NCBI GenBank assembly: GCA_015490995.1
Contig: WFWT01000130.1
Span: forward strand, 1-53,268
Direction: 5' to 3'
Origin: Anaerolineae bacterium
GTDB taxonomy: Bacteria > Chloroflexota > Anaerolineae > JAADDB01
Length of the DNA: 53,268 nucleotides
Shown: positions 26,348 to 34,858 of the stretch, piece after piece
Layout of the letters: every line of letters begins with the position of its first letter
Position numbering within the stretch: position 1 is the first letter of the stretch
Position numbers and translations under genes: made by a program
Notes under the pieces: generated by a model
Seen by the model: only the letters and a program-made list of their open reading frames with translations
What the model was told of the DNA's origin: nothing
The model's database searches: none

Positions 26348-27523
26348 ATGACAGAGACGACACAACCATCGACGCCTACACCGACCAAAGCCCTGCCGGA
26401 CCTTCAAGAGATGCTGCGCGTAGGGGAAGAGCGGGTGGAGGGCTTTACTTACGCGCAGGCCGACGGGTGGACCCCGGTAGAAGAAGTACGGCGTAGCACC
26501 GACCCTATGGCCCAGCCTCAAGTCGTAGCCACCCCGGAGGGACGAGTTCACCTGGTGTGGGGAGAGAATGGGTGGATCTGGCACGCTTGGCGTTCGGACG
26601 ACGGGTGGTCGACGCCGCAGAGGTTGTTTATGGGGCACCAGCCCAGCTTGGAGGCTGACGAGCAAGGTAGGGTGCACCTGGTTTTCGCCCACGCGTTTGG
26701 CGGCCGACACCAGATCTACTACACCCGATACATGGAACCCCTGTGGCGTTTGCCTTACGAAATCTCCCGAACACCGGGTCTCTCCCACAGGCCCCATGTG
26801 AGGGCAGCCGCGGACGATCGGGTGTACGTGGTATGGGAGGACGATTCCCCCGGATTCCCGGCCATTTATCACGCCTACAATCCAGAAGGGTACTGGATCA
26901 ATGCGCCTATCCCCGGCATTCGCGGGTGGCGTCCCCGCCTGGTGACGCGCGGCGAAGAAGGAATTCACGTGGTCTGGGAAGCGGCGATGCCCACGCGGCG
27001 TGGGGATGACATCTACCACGCGCAGATGGCGGCAAGTGGGTGGACCCTGGCTGAGAACATTTCCGATACCCCTGCCGGGGATTCGGCCCTGCCCCATGCA
27101 GCCGCCACCGCGGAGGGGGAAATCCACGTGGTGTGGGAGGAACGCATTGCCAACCGCACGTTTATCGCGTACACCTACGGGCAATACGCTTCCTGGCGCC
27201 GCCCCTTGGTGTTGGTGTACTGGGGACGCCCGCAGCAGCCTTGCCTGGTCATCTCTCGCCAGGGATACATTCACCTCGCGTGGGTGGACGAGGATGTCCT
27301 GGCCTACCGGCGTCGCGACGGGGGCGACAATCCGGTATGGCACGCTCCGCAAGCCCTGGACCAGGCCGGCGGTGGTGTGGGCTCACCCCATTTGTGGGTG
27401 AACGAGGACGGAAATGTGTACGCCACATGGGTGCGCCGGGAAGGCACCGAGTATGTGCTCTGCTTCCGGACCTGGGAGATGCCTCGAGAACAACGCACGC
27501 ATTTGCCCTACGTGACGACGTGA
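26348..27523 (+). CDS. Seven-repeat beta-propeller-like protein, probably cytoplasmic
   Basis: 391-residue protein built from seven copies of a motif with a beta strand around x-V-H-L-V-W: GRVHLVWGENG, GRVHLVFAHAF, DRVYVVWEDDS, EGIHVVWEAAM, GEIHVVWEERI, GYIHLAWVDED and GNVYATWVRRE, about 45-55 residues apart. Each is followed by an Ile/Tyr-His-Ala-type strand (IWHAWR, IYYTRY, IYHAYN, IYHAQM). This count and spacing predict a seven-bladed propeller of the sialidase/exo-alpha family type, but no sialidase active-site Arg triad or Asp-box was recognised. There is no signal peptide; the N-terminal 35 residues are Thr/Pro-rich. A NUDIX gene follows 10 bases later and an Rrf2 gene after that, so they share a transcript. 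Its function is unknown. Confidence 0.8.
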   Translation: MTETTQPSTPTPTKALPDLQEMLRVGEERVEGFTYAQADGWTPVEEVRRSTDPMAQPQVVATPEGRVHLVWGENGWIWHAWRSDDGWSTPQRLFMGHQPSLEADEQGRVHLVFAHAFGGRHQIYYTRYMEPLWRLPYEISRTPGLSHRPHVRAAADDRVYVVWEDDSPGFPAIYHAYNPEGYWINAPIPGIRGWRPRLVTRGEEGIHVVWEAAMPTRRGDDIYHAQMAASGWTLAENISDTPAGDSALPHAAATAEGEIHVVWEERIANRTFIAYTYGQYASWRRPLVLVYWGRPQQPCLVISRQGYIHLAWVDEDVLAYRRRDGGDNPVWHAPQALDQAGGGVGSPHLWVNEDGNVYATWVRREGTEYVLCFRTWEMPREQRTHLPYVTT

Positions 27524-27533
27524 CGGTGCCGTA

Positions 27534-28070
27534 ATGGGACGGGCGGAACAGGGTGTGGAGAAAAGTCTCCATCGGTATCAGGTGATCCCCCGTGTGTTGT
27601 GTTTTGTGTTGCATGAGGGAAAGGTGTTGCTTTTGCGCGGCGCGCCGACCAAGCGCATCTGGCCCAACAAGTATAACGGCCTTGGGGGCCATGTGGAACG
27701 TGGGGAGGATGTTTATACGGCAGCGCTGCGGGAAATTCACGAGGAAAGTGGTCTGGAGGTTACCAATGTGCGGCTGCGCGGCGTCGTCACCATCGACGCG
27801 GGGCACTCTGTTGGTATCCTGCTTTTCATCTTCCTGGCAGACGCGGTGACTACCGAAGCCCGGCCTTCTGAAGAGGGAACGTTGGAGTGGGTGCCGCTGT
27901 CGGCATTGGCCACCTATGATGTGGTCGAAGACATTCGAGTGGTGTTGCCCCAGGCCCTGGCGGCAGAGGAGGAAGGCCACATCTTTTACGCGCATTACCT
28001 GTATGATGACGCCGATAACTTGGTGATCGTGTGGCCTGCAGGAGCGGCGGCAGCCCACGGACGGGCGTAA
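27534..28070 (+). CDS. NUDIX hydrolase (MutT/8-oxo-dGTPase-like)
   Basis: 178-residue NUDIX protein. The complete NUDIX box is GGHVERGEDVYTAALREIHE followed directly by ESGLE, fitting GX5EX7REUXEEXGU with its metal-binding Glu residues. The segment before it (LLLRGAPTKRIWPNKYNGLG) resembles 8-oxo-dGTP or nucleoside diphosphate hydrolases. The substrate cannot be fixed from sequence. It begins 10 bases after the propeller gene with a weak ribosome-binding site, suggesting coupling; a GTG at 27555 is an alternative start. The rrf2 gene follows after 21 bases. Confidence 0.9.
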   Translation: MGRAEQGVEKSLHRYQVIPRVLCFVLHEGKVLLLRGAPTKRIWPNKYNGLGGHVERGEDVYTAALREIHEESGLEVTNVRLRGVVTIDAGHSVGILLFIFLADAVTTEARPSEEGTLEWVPLSALATYDVVEDIRVVLPQALAAEEEGHIFYAHYLYDDADNLVIVWPAGAAAAHGRA

Positions 28071-28091
28071 ACGCGAAAGGAGAGATGTGTC

Positions 28092-28544
28092 ATGCAGTTG
28101 AGTCGAAAGGCGGATTACGGATTACGGCTGGTGTTGGAGTTGGCAAAGGTGTACCCGAACGGACGAGTGGCCACCCACGAAATCGCAAAGCGGCAAGCGA
28201 TCCCAGAACCCTTCCTGGCCAAGATTGTGGCTGAGCTGGCCCGTAGCGGCCTCGTAGTGAGCAAACGCGGCAGTGGCGGTGGTGTGTTCCTTGCCCGGCC
28301 GCCAGAGGAGATCACCTTGCTGGACGTTATTGAGGCCTTGGATGGCCCTATCGCGTTCGCCCCTTGTCGGGATAACCCGTACCTGTGCTGTTGGACCGGT
28401 CAGTGTGTGCTGGAAGAGGTCCTGAAAGGTGCCACCGCGGTGGTGGAACAATACCTGGGCAATCTTACCTTTGCCGACGTGCTGGAACACGCCCGTCAGC
28501 GCCAGCACATTCCTTTGATGGAATCGTTCTCAGAGTCGAGTTAA
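28092..28544 (+). CDS. Rrf2-family transcriptional regulator with candidate Fe-S cysteines
   Basis: 150-residue Rrf2/IscR-type regulator. It starts MQLSRKADYGLRLVLELA, the family signature, followed by a winged helix (IAKRQAIPEPFLAKIVAELARSGLVVSKRGSGGG). Cys92, Cys99, Cys100 and Cys105 lie in PCRDNPYLCCWTGQC, close to the three-cysteine spacing (92, 98, 104) that holds the 2Fe-2S cluster in E. coli IscR. A redox- or iron-responsive repressor is therefore likely. It may regulate its own operon with the propeller and NUDIX genes; no operator could be identified. AAAGGAGAG precedes the ATG. Confidence 0.92.
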   Translation: MQLSRKADYGLRLVLELAKVYPNGRVATHEIAKRQAIPEPFLAKIVAELARSGLVVSKRGSGGGVFLARPPEEITLLDVIEALDGPIAFAPCRDNPYLCCWTGQCVLEEVLKGATAVVEQYLGNLTFADVLEHARQRQHIPLMESFSESS

Positions 28545-28651
28545 ACCCTCTGTCCTGGCGGATTGCTGACACACGGAGAACTGCGGGGAGTAATGGCGCC
28601 CGCGCCTGTCGGTACTCGTGACAAAGCAATTAACGAAACGAAGATGTGGGT

Positions 28652-28689
28652 AAGGGTGGGCGCCGGTTCTACTGCCGGCGCCCACCCTT
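28652..28689. terminator. 15-bp perfect hairpin between rrf2 and crp genes
   Basis: 28652-28666 pairs exactly with 28675-28689 (15 bp, GC-rich, eight-base loop), followed by cattat rather than a true T-tract. It ends 28 bases before the Crp/Fnr start. It could terminate the rrf2 operon or be a stable 5' structure on the crp mRNA. Confidence 0.6.
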
Positions 28690-28717
28690 CATTATCCCTA
28701 ACAAGGGAGAGACGCGC

Positions 28718-29431
28718 ATGGCAAACCATTCTCGGTCACCCATCATCACCCCTGGACGGGGAACCGTTCAGCGATTAAAGGTGGCCCTGCTTTCTGAGCT
28801 GGAGATCTTTGCCGACTTGCCCGAAGGGGACATTGACCGTCTTCTCAACAAGTCTACCATGGCGCAGATTCCTCGTGGCCGTGTATTAAGTCCTAACGAG
28901 ATGGACGAGGTACTTTTCATCCTCAAAAAGGGGCGTGTTCAGTTATACCGCCTGTCCGCGGACGGCAAGAAGTTTGTCATTGACGTGTTGGGGCCAGGAA
29001 GCGTGTTCGGCGAGTGTGTCCTGACCGGACAGCGCTTGTCCGGCGCGTTCGTCGAAGCGGTGGAAGATAGCGTCCTGTGTATCCTCCACCGCGCGGACCT
29101 TGAGCGGTTGATCATGGTGGCTCCCCGGGTTGGCCTGCGATTGCTGGAGATATTGGGCAGGCGTATCTACGAGCTGGAGGAGCGGTTAGAGGAGATGGCC
29201 TTTAAGCGGGTACCCTCCCGGCTGGCTGCCCTCCTGCTGCGATTGGCGGCCAGGGAAGGGAATCCCATTGAAGGGTATACGCATCAGGATTTCGCCGATA
29301 TGATCGGCACGTATCGGGAGACCGTCACCCAGGCATTGAACGAAATGAAACAGCAGGGATTGCTGGAAGTGGGCCGTAAGCACGTCCGGATTTTGGACGA
29401 GCAGAGTATACGGCTGTTGGCGGAACAGTAA
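28718..29431 (+). CDS. Crp/Fnr-family transcriptional regulator
   Basis: 237-residue regulator with an N-terminal cyclic-nucleotide-binding-like beta-roll (LSELEIFADLPEGDIDRLL, GRVQLYRLSADGKKFVIDVLGPGSVFGE) and a C-terminal winged helix (HQDFADMIGTYRETVTQALNEMKQQGLLEV). The recognition helix carries R-E-T-V-T, as in Crp-type proteins. No cysteine cluster for an FNR-type Fe-S centre is visible, so a nucleotide or other ligand is more likely. The frame is open upstream to a GTG at 28646 inside the hairpin; the ATG at 28718 with aagggagag is preferred. It is convergent with gtrA. Confidence 0.92.
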   Translation: MANHSRSPIITPGRGTVQRLKVALLSELEIFADLPEGDIDRLLNKSTMAQIPRGRVLSPNEMDEVLFILKKGRVQLYRLSADGKKFVIDVLGPGSVFGECVLTGQRLSGAFVEAVEDSVLCILHRADLERLIMVAPRVGLRLLEILGRRIYELEERLEEMAFKRVPSRLAALLLRLAAREGNPIEGYTHQDFADMIGTYRETVTQALNEMKQQGLLEVGRKHVRILDEQSIRLLAEQ

Positions 29432-29440
29432 ACCTCCCCT

Positions 29441-29893
29441 TCACGCGTCTCGGAAGGTCCACAGTCGGTTAGCGCCAAAGTTCCAAAAGAGCACGACCCC
29501 AATGGCGAACATTTTTGCCGCGTTGTAGTTCCACGGTGCGGGCACAAAGGGCACCAGCAAGCGGTAAACCTGCCACAGCACCAGGTTGTTCAACCCCAGG
29601 CCAATGACGCTCACCGTGGCAAACTGTGCCAGCTGGGAGGCTACCGGCCGGTGGCGGGTTTCCGGGAAAGTCCACAGCCTGTTCCATGTGAAGTTGCTGA
29701 CCACCGCAGCAGAGAAGGAAATGGAATTCGCCACCAGGAGATGCCAGCCTAACAGGCCGTGCAGGACGTTCAGCATGGTCAAGTCAATAACCATGCCCAG
29801 GGTGCCCACCAGGGCAAACTTCACAAAGCGTTCCACCTCCCGACGGCCTTCATGTGTGTGCAACCAGTACCGCCATTTCGTGCCAGGGACCAT
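29441..29893 (-). CDS. GtrA-like membrane protein
   Basis: 150-residue GtrA family protein with four predicted membrane helices (around 25-45, 50-70, 90-110 and 122-142). Motifs VKFALVGTLGMVIDLTMLN and NFTWNRLWTFPE, repeated at the end as NFGANRLWTFRD, are diagnostic. Members help move lipid-linked sugars across the membrane, often with a glycosyltransferase; none is adjacent here, so the partner is unknown. The gene has its own promoter at 29974-30003 and lies tail to tail with the Crp/Fnr gene, nine bases apart. Confidence 0.92.
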   Translation of the reverse strand: MVPGTKWRYWLHTHEGRREVERFVKFALVGTLGMVIDLTMLNVLHGLLGWHLLVANSISFSAAVVSNFTWNRLWTFPETRHRPVASQLAQFATVSVIGLGLNNLVLWQVYRLLVPFVPAPWNYNAAKMFAIGVVLFWNFGANRLWTFRDA

Positions 29894-30257
29894 TCCGATG
29901 CCTCATGTGCTGGGGTCGCTATAAACACGTGGTGGACCGTGGCCCCACCCGATAGACGTTCTAAAACCGGTCCAGTATAGCACGGGGCAGGAAGGGCTCG
30001 CAAACAGATGTAGCGAATTGGCCGCGTAGCCGGTCCGTGGGCACACCGCGCCGAAGAGCAGGAGATCTTACAGAAAACAAACGACCTGCCAATCTTTATC
30101 TAACGAAATCGCGCTACGGTAAAAGCAAGGGTCTAAAGTGGCGAATCAAGCCGTAATTCAAAACCCTTGATACCTCATTGAACGTCCTTAACGGGTACAC
30201 AATGCCCTTTCGTGGGGACGCGGGAACCAACTTGGTGTACAGGTCAGGAGGTGAATG
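29894..30257. other. Divergent intergenic region between gtrA and the first hsp20
   Basis: It holds the minus-strand gtrA promoter. The plus-strand half is AT-richer (around 30070-30180) and ends in aggaggtga just before the hsp20 start. I could not identify a convincing plus-strand promoter, and the HrcA operator CIRCE (TTAGCACTC and its inverse) is not present. Nothing else was recognised. Confidence 0.5.
29974..30003 (-). promoter_or_regulatory. Promoter of gtrA
   Basis: On the minus strand TTGCGA (29998-30003, 4/6) and TATACT (29974-29979, 5/6) with an 18-base spacer, about 75 bases from the start codon. Confidence 0.55.
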
Positions 30258-30680
30258 ATGCGCGAGTACACACCCTTTGAGTCGTTGATGCGAGAAATGA
30301 TGTCTCAATTTTTTGAAGACGTGGTGCGCACGCGGGAACAGGGGATCGGTACACGCGTCGCGCGTTTGCCGGTGGATGTGTGGGTTACCGACGAGGCGGT
30401 GATCTTGGAAGCCAGCCTGCCGGGGGTTCAACCGGAGGACGTGGACGTGACCTTTGACGGAGACACGCTCATCATCAACGCTACCCTGCCCGAACCACAG
30501 GTGCAGGGCAAATCTGTATTGCGAGAACGCTATCACGGTCCTGTCCATCGGGCCCTGACGTTGGACATTCCGGTGGACACCGACCGGGCAGAGGCCGTCT
30601 TCAGGAACGGCGTGTTGCGCCTGACCATCCCACGGGCGGACAAGGCACGTCCCCACAAGATTCAGGTCAAAAGCGGATAA
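30258..30680 (+). CDS. Hsp20/alpha-crystallin small heat-shock protein (first copy)
   Basis: 140-residue small heat-shock protein acting as an ATP-independent holdase. The alpha-crystallin domain runs from about residue 37 (PVDVWVTDEAVILEASLPG) through VDVTFDGDTLIINA and ends with the conserved NGVLRLTIPR, followed by a short basic C-terminus. Two ATGs are adjacent (30255 and 30258); the second is better spaced from aggaggtga. The following hsp20 copy is similar but differs in the N-terminal arm, pointing to an older duplication. The basic-acidic CxxC or metal sites seen in some relatives are absent. Confidence 0.95.
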   Translation: MREYTPFESLMREMMSQFFEDVVRTREQGIGTRVARLPVDVWVTDEAVILEASLPGVQPEDVDVTFDGDTLIINATLPEPQVQGKSVLRERYHGPVHRALTLDIPVDTDRAEAVFRNGVLRLTIPRADKARPHKIQVKSG

Positions 30681-30761
30681 GGTCATCTCTAATACATCGC
30701 TAACCTTCGTCTTGCGTTGATCTAACGCAGAGGTGATATACAAAAGCACGGTTTGGTCGTG

Positions 30762-30814
30762 CACCTCGTTCCCCTCGGTGTTCCCCACATACCTGAGGTG
30801 GAAAGGAGGTGAGG
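30762..30814 (+). promoter_or_regulatory. Possible structure masking the hsp20 ribosome-binding site
   Basis: cacctc at 30762-30767 can pair with gaggtg at 30795-30800 or with the gaggtg at 30806-30811 that is the ribosome-binding site of the second hsp20. Such alternative pairing is the layout of a simple RNA thermometer. The helix is short and unproved. Confidence 0.3.
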
Positions 30815-30817
30815 ACC

Positions 30818-31270
30818 ATGGCCGAACTGATGAGGTGGGATCCGATCCGGGAGGTACGGGAGCTGGAGCGTACCGTCGATCGGTTGTTTGAGAGCGTGTT
30901 GGGGCCGTGGTATCGACCGTTTGCCGATGGAGGCCGTGTGGGAGCCCGTTACGTGCCGGTGGATGTGTACACCACAGATGATCAGGTAGTGATCCTGGCT
31001 GCATTGCCGGGACTGCGACCGGAGGACGTGGAGGTGACCTTTGAGGGGAACACGGTGACCATCAAGGGCGAGTTCCCCGAGGTCAGCGGTGATAACATCC
31101 ACTGGCACCTGCAGGAGCGCTACTACGGTCCCTTTGAGCGCACCATCACCCTGAACATGCCGGTGGACTGGGATCACGCAGAGGCATACTTTGAAAACGG
31201 CCTGCTGCGGTTGGTGATCCCGAAGGCGGAGGAAATCCGGCCGCGCAAGATCAAGGTGAAGGCCAAGTAG
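30818..31270 (+). CDS. Hsp20/alpha-crystallin small heat-shock protein (second copy)
   Basis: 150-residue small heat-shock protein. The N-terminal arm MAELMRWDPIREVRELERTV is the common Hsp20 type. The crystallin domain follows (VPVDVYTTDDQVVILAALPG, VEVTFEGNTVTIKGEFPE, YYGPFERTITL) and closes with ENGLLRLVIPKAEE and an IKVKAK tail like the IxI motif. The frame is open to a GTG at 30809, but that codon lies inside the ribosome-binding site aggaggtgag, so the ATG at 30818 is used. It lies between the first hsp20 and groES; a strong hairpin separates it from groES. Confidence 0.96.
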   Translation: MAELMRWDPIREVRELERTVDRLFESVLGPWYRPFADGGRVGARYVPVDVYTTDDQVVILAALPGLRPEDVEVTFEGNTVTIKGEFPEVSGDNIHWHLQERYYGPFERTITLNMPVDWDHAEAYFENGLLRLVIPKAEEIRPRKIKVKAK

Positions 31271-31293
31271 CCTTGTTGGCGTGATGGCGATGG

Positions 31294-31333
31294 AGGAGGA
31301 GCGAGTCTCTCCGGCGAGAGGCTCGCTCCTCCT
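31294..31333. terminator. 18-bp hairpin between hsp20 and groES
   Basis: 31294-31311 pairs with 31316-31333 through 18 bp with one G-U pair and a four-base cggc loop. It has no T-tract. It may end the hsp20 transcript, act as an RNA processing or stability element, or lower read-through to groES. Confidence 0.6.
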
Positions 31334-31382
31334 GTGTGAGACTGGGCAAAGGCGCATTACACGAGTAACAGGGAGGTGGACT

Positions 31383-31682
31383 ATGGGGCTTAAGTTGCGA
31401 CCGTTGGGAGATCGGGTGTTGGTGAAGCCCATCGAACGGGAAACCCAGCTGCCCAGCGGCCTGGTGCTTCCGGAGACCGCCAAGGACAAGCCGCAGATCG
31501 GAGAGGTGCTGGCGGTTGGCCCGGGAGCCCGAACGGAGGATGGCAAGCGGATTCCCCTGGACGTGCAGGTTGGTCAGAAGGTGGCGTTCCCCAAGTACGC
31601 CGGTACGGAAATTAAGCTTAACGGTGATGAATACCTGCTCATCCAGGAGCGGGATTTGCTGGCGGTGGTCGAAGAAGAGTAA
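31383..31682 (+). CDS. groES: Co-chaperonin GroES
   Basis: 99-residue 10-kDa chaperonin that caps GroEL. It begins [18 protein letters not shown], with the mobile loop [19 protein letters not shown] and the C-terminal [20 protein letters not shown]. The frame is open 34 codons further upstream through the hairpin, but the ATG at 31383 follows gggaggtgg and matches the invariant family start. groEL follows after 81 bases. Confidence 0.98.
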   Translation: MGLKLRPLGDRVLVKPIERETQLPSGLVLPETAKDKPQIGEVLAVGPGARTEDGKRIPLDVQVGQKVAFPKYAGTEIKLNGDEYLLIQERDLLAVVEEE

Positions 31683-31718
31683 GGTATTGAGTGTTCTCTC
31701 CACATTTTCAGTGCGTAG

Positions 31719-33404
<1,686 letters not shown>

Positions 33405-33423
33405 GCCGGCCGCGAGAGGGTGA

Positions 33424-33462
33424 AAAAAAGCCCTGCCCGCTTTATGCGGGCAGGGCTTTTTT
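33424..33462. terminator. Bidirectional intrinsic terminator between groEL and tRNA-Trp
   Basis: 17-bp stem 33424-33440/33446-33462 with loop tttat. The stem's outer part is A6 on the left and T6 on the right, so each strand carries a GC-rich hairpin followed by a T-run. It should stop both the groEL transcript and the convergent tRNA-Trp transcript, whose 3' end lies 8 bases away. Confidence 0.93.
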
Positions 33463-33469
33463 GTTTGCC

Positions 33470-33545
33470 TGGCACGGGCGGGAGGACTCGAACCCCCAAC
33501 CACCGGTTTTGGAGACCGGTGCTCTGCCAATTGAGCTACGCCCGT
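33470..33545 (-). tRNA. tRNA-Trp (CCA anticodon)
   Basis: 76-base cloverleaf on the minus strand. Acceptor stem ACGGGCG/CGCCCGT, D stem GCTC/GAGC, anticodon stem CCGGT/ACCGG with loop CTCCAAA (anticodon CCA at 33510-33512), and a T stem GGGGG/CCTCC with loop TTCGAGT. The discriminator is G and the terminal CCA is encoded. It has a near-consensus promoter. Confidence 0.96.
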
Positions 33546-33563
33546 TCACCGAATGCCATCCTA

Positions 33564-33592
33564 ATTGTAGCGGCTCGGGCATTCCCTGTCAA
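33564..33592 (-). promoter_or_regulatory. Promoter of tRNA-Trp
   Basis: Minus strand TTGACA (33587-33592, 6/6) and TACAAT (33564-33569, 5/6) with a 17-base spacer; the -10 lies 18 bases before the mature tRNA 5' end. It is the strongest sigma-70 match seen in the window. Confidence 0.85.
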
Positions 33593-33650
33593 ACACCACC
33601 GAGGTCTAGGCCCTCCCCTTTTGTGAACCAGACCACCGTTCCCCCCGGAG

Positions 33651-33679
33651 TTGGGTCCCCCTTACTTCCCAGGTATAAT
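33651..33679 (+). promoter_or_regulatory. Promoter of the LacD-type aldolase gene
   Basis: TTGGGT (33651-33656) and a perfect TATAAT (33674-33679) are 17 bases apart, about 45 bases before the start codon. Confidence 0.65.
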
Positions 33680-33723
33680 GACCTTTTGGTGGATACCTCG
33701 TTTTACATTTAAGGGAGGGCACA

Positions 33724-34716
33724 ATGGGCCGACAATTGACGGTTGGCAAGTACCTGGGCTTGAAAAAGATAGCCAACGAACACGGGTTGCTGACCATCAC
33801 CGCCATGGATCATCGGGGCTCGTTGAAGCGGGCTCTTAACCCCAGCAACCCAAATGCGGTCACTTACGACCAGATGGTGGCCATGAAGCGCAAGTTGGCC
33901 TCGTACTTGGCCCCTCATTCCAGTGCTTTGTTGGTGGATCCCATTTATGCTGCTGCTCAGCTTATTGCTGATGACACCATTCCCCGCCATTGTGGCATCC
34001 TGGTCGCCCTGGAGAAAAGTGGCTACACCGGCGCCCCCACAGCTCGCCTGACCACAATCCTGGACAACTGGAGTGTGGAGAAGATCAAACGCATGGGGGC
34101 TAACGCGGTAAAGGTGTTACTGTACTACAACCCGGATGCCGGAGATGTCGCCCGCAAGCAGGAAGAGTTGGTACAGTTCGTGGCCGAGGAGTGTCGCAAG
34201 TATGATATCCCCTTCCTGCTGGAACCCATCGCGTATCCCCTTGACCCGGACGTGGACCCCAAAGGGCCTGAATTTGCCAAAATAAAGCCCGACCTCGTCA
34301 TCCGTTCGGCGGAGATCCTCACAGGCATGGGTATCGACATATTGAAAGCGGAATACCCTACCAACCCGCAATATGCCAGCGAGAAGGAACAGTTTGAGCG
34401 ATGTAAGGAGTTGGATCAGGCATCGAAGGTCCCCTGGACGTTGCTCAGTGCAGGCGTGGATTACGACACTTTCTATCGCCAGGTGGTCATCGCGTCCGAA
34501 GCGGGCGCCAGCGGTTTCCTTGCCGGCCGCGCTATTTGGCAGGAAGTGCCCAAGCTCCCGCCTGAGGACCAGGACCGCTTCCTGGCCACTACCTCGGTGT
34601 TACGGTTGAAGAACATCACCAACGTGGCCAACGCGTACGGTCGTCCCTGGTTTAAGCATCCTTCCTTCGCCGATCCCATCTGTCCTGTCCAGGAAGGGTG
34701 GTACGCGACGTACTAG
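33724..34716 (+). CDS. LacD-type class I aldolase (tagatose 1,6-diphosphate aldolase family)
   Basis: 330-residue class I aldolase of the LacD family, which splits tagatose 1,6-bisphosphate or related ketose phosphates into dihydroxyacetone phosphate and glyceraldehyde 3-phosphate. The likely Schiff-base residue is Lys208 in GIDILKAEYP, matching Lys205 of streptococcal LacD; Lys130 in NAVKVLLYY is the second conserved Lys. AMDHRGSLKR near residue 28 is a typical phosphate-site loop. No other lactose or tagatose genes are nearby and the gene has its own promoter and terminator, so it could serve glycolysis or sulfosugar breakdown instead. Ribosome-binding site aagggagg is good. Confidence 0.87.
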   Translation: MGRQLTVGKYLGLKKIANEHGLLTITAMDHRGSLKRALNPSNPNAVTYDQMVAMKRKLASYLAPHSSALLVDPIYAAAQLIADDTIPRHCGILVALEKSGYTGAPTARLTTILDNWSVEKIKRMGANAVKVLLYYNPDAGDVARKQEELVQFVAEECRKYDIPFLLEPIAYPLDPDVDPKGPEFAKIKPDLVIRSAEILTGMGIDILKAEYPTNPQYASEKEQFERCKELDQASKVPWTLLSAGVDYDTFYRQVVIASEAGASGFLAGRAIWQEVPKLPPEDQDRFLATTSVLRLKNITNVANAYGRPWFKHPSFADPICPVQEGWYATY

Positions 34717-34779
34717 AGAGGATGAGATCAGGCTAAAGGGTGCCGGCTGGTGTAACTTCCGGCCGCGTTGCCAGGGAAC

Positions 34780-34821
34780 GGGTGGAGGGGAGTTGTTGTC
34801 CCCCCACCCCTTTCTCGTCTT
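34780..34821 (+). terminator. Intrinsic terminator after the aldolase gene
   Basis: gggtgg and gggga (34780-34791, one bulged A) pair with tcccc and ccaccc (34799-34809) around a seven-base loop. A pyrimidine-rich run, tttctcgtctt, follows. It lies between the aldolase stop and the peptidase start, so both are separate transcripts or the peptidase is read at a reduced level. Confidence 0.7.
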
Positions 34822-34858
34822 AGCCAAAGGTCGTGTGGGGGAGAACGGGAAGCAAACC

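Noticed and set aside
26300-27352. 350-codon minus-strand frame opposite the propeller gene
   Set aside because: The plus-strand frame has seven regular repeats and a good start; the minus frame has none of these.
29894-31383. HrcA/CIRCE control of hsp20 and groESL
   Set aside because: The operator TTAGCACTC-N9-GAGTGCTAA or a close variant was not found in these upstream regions.
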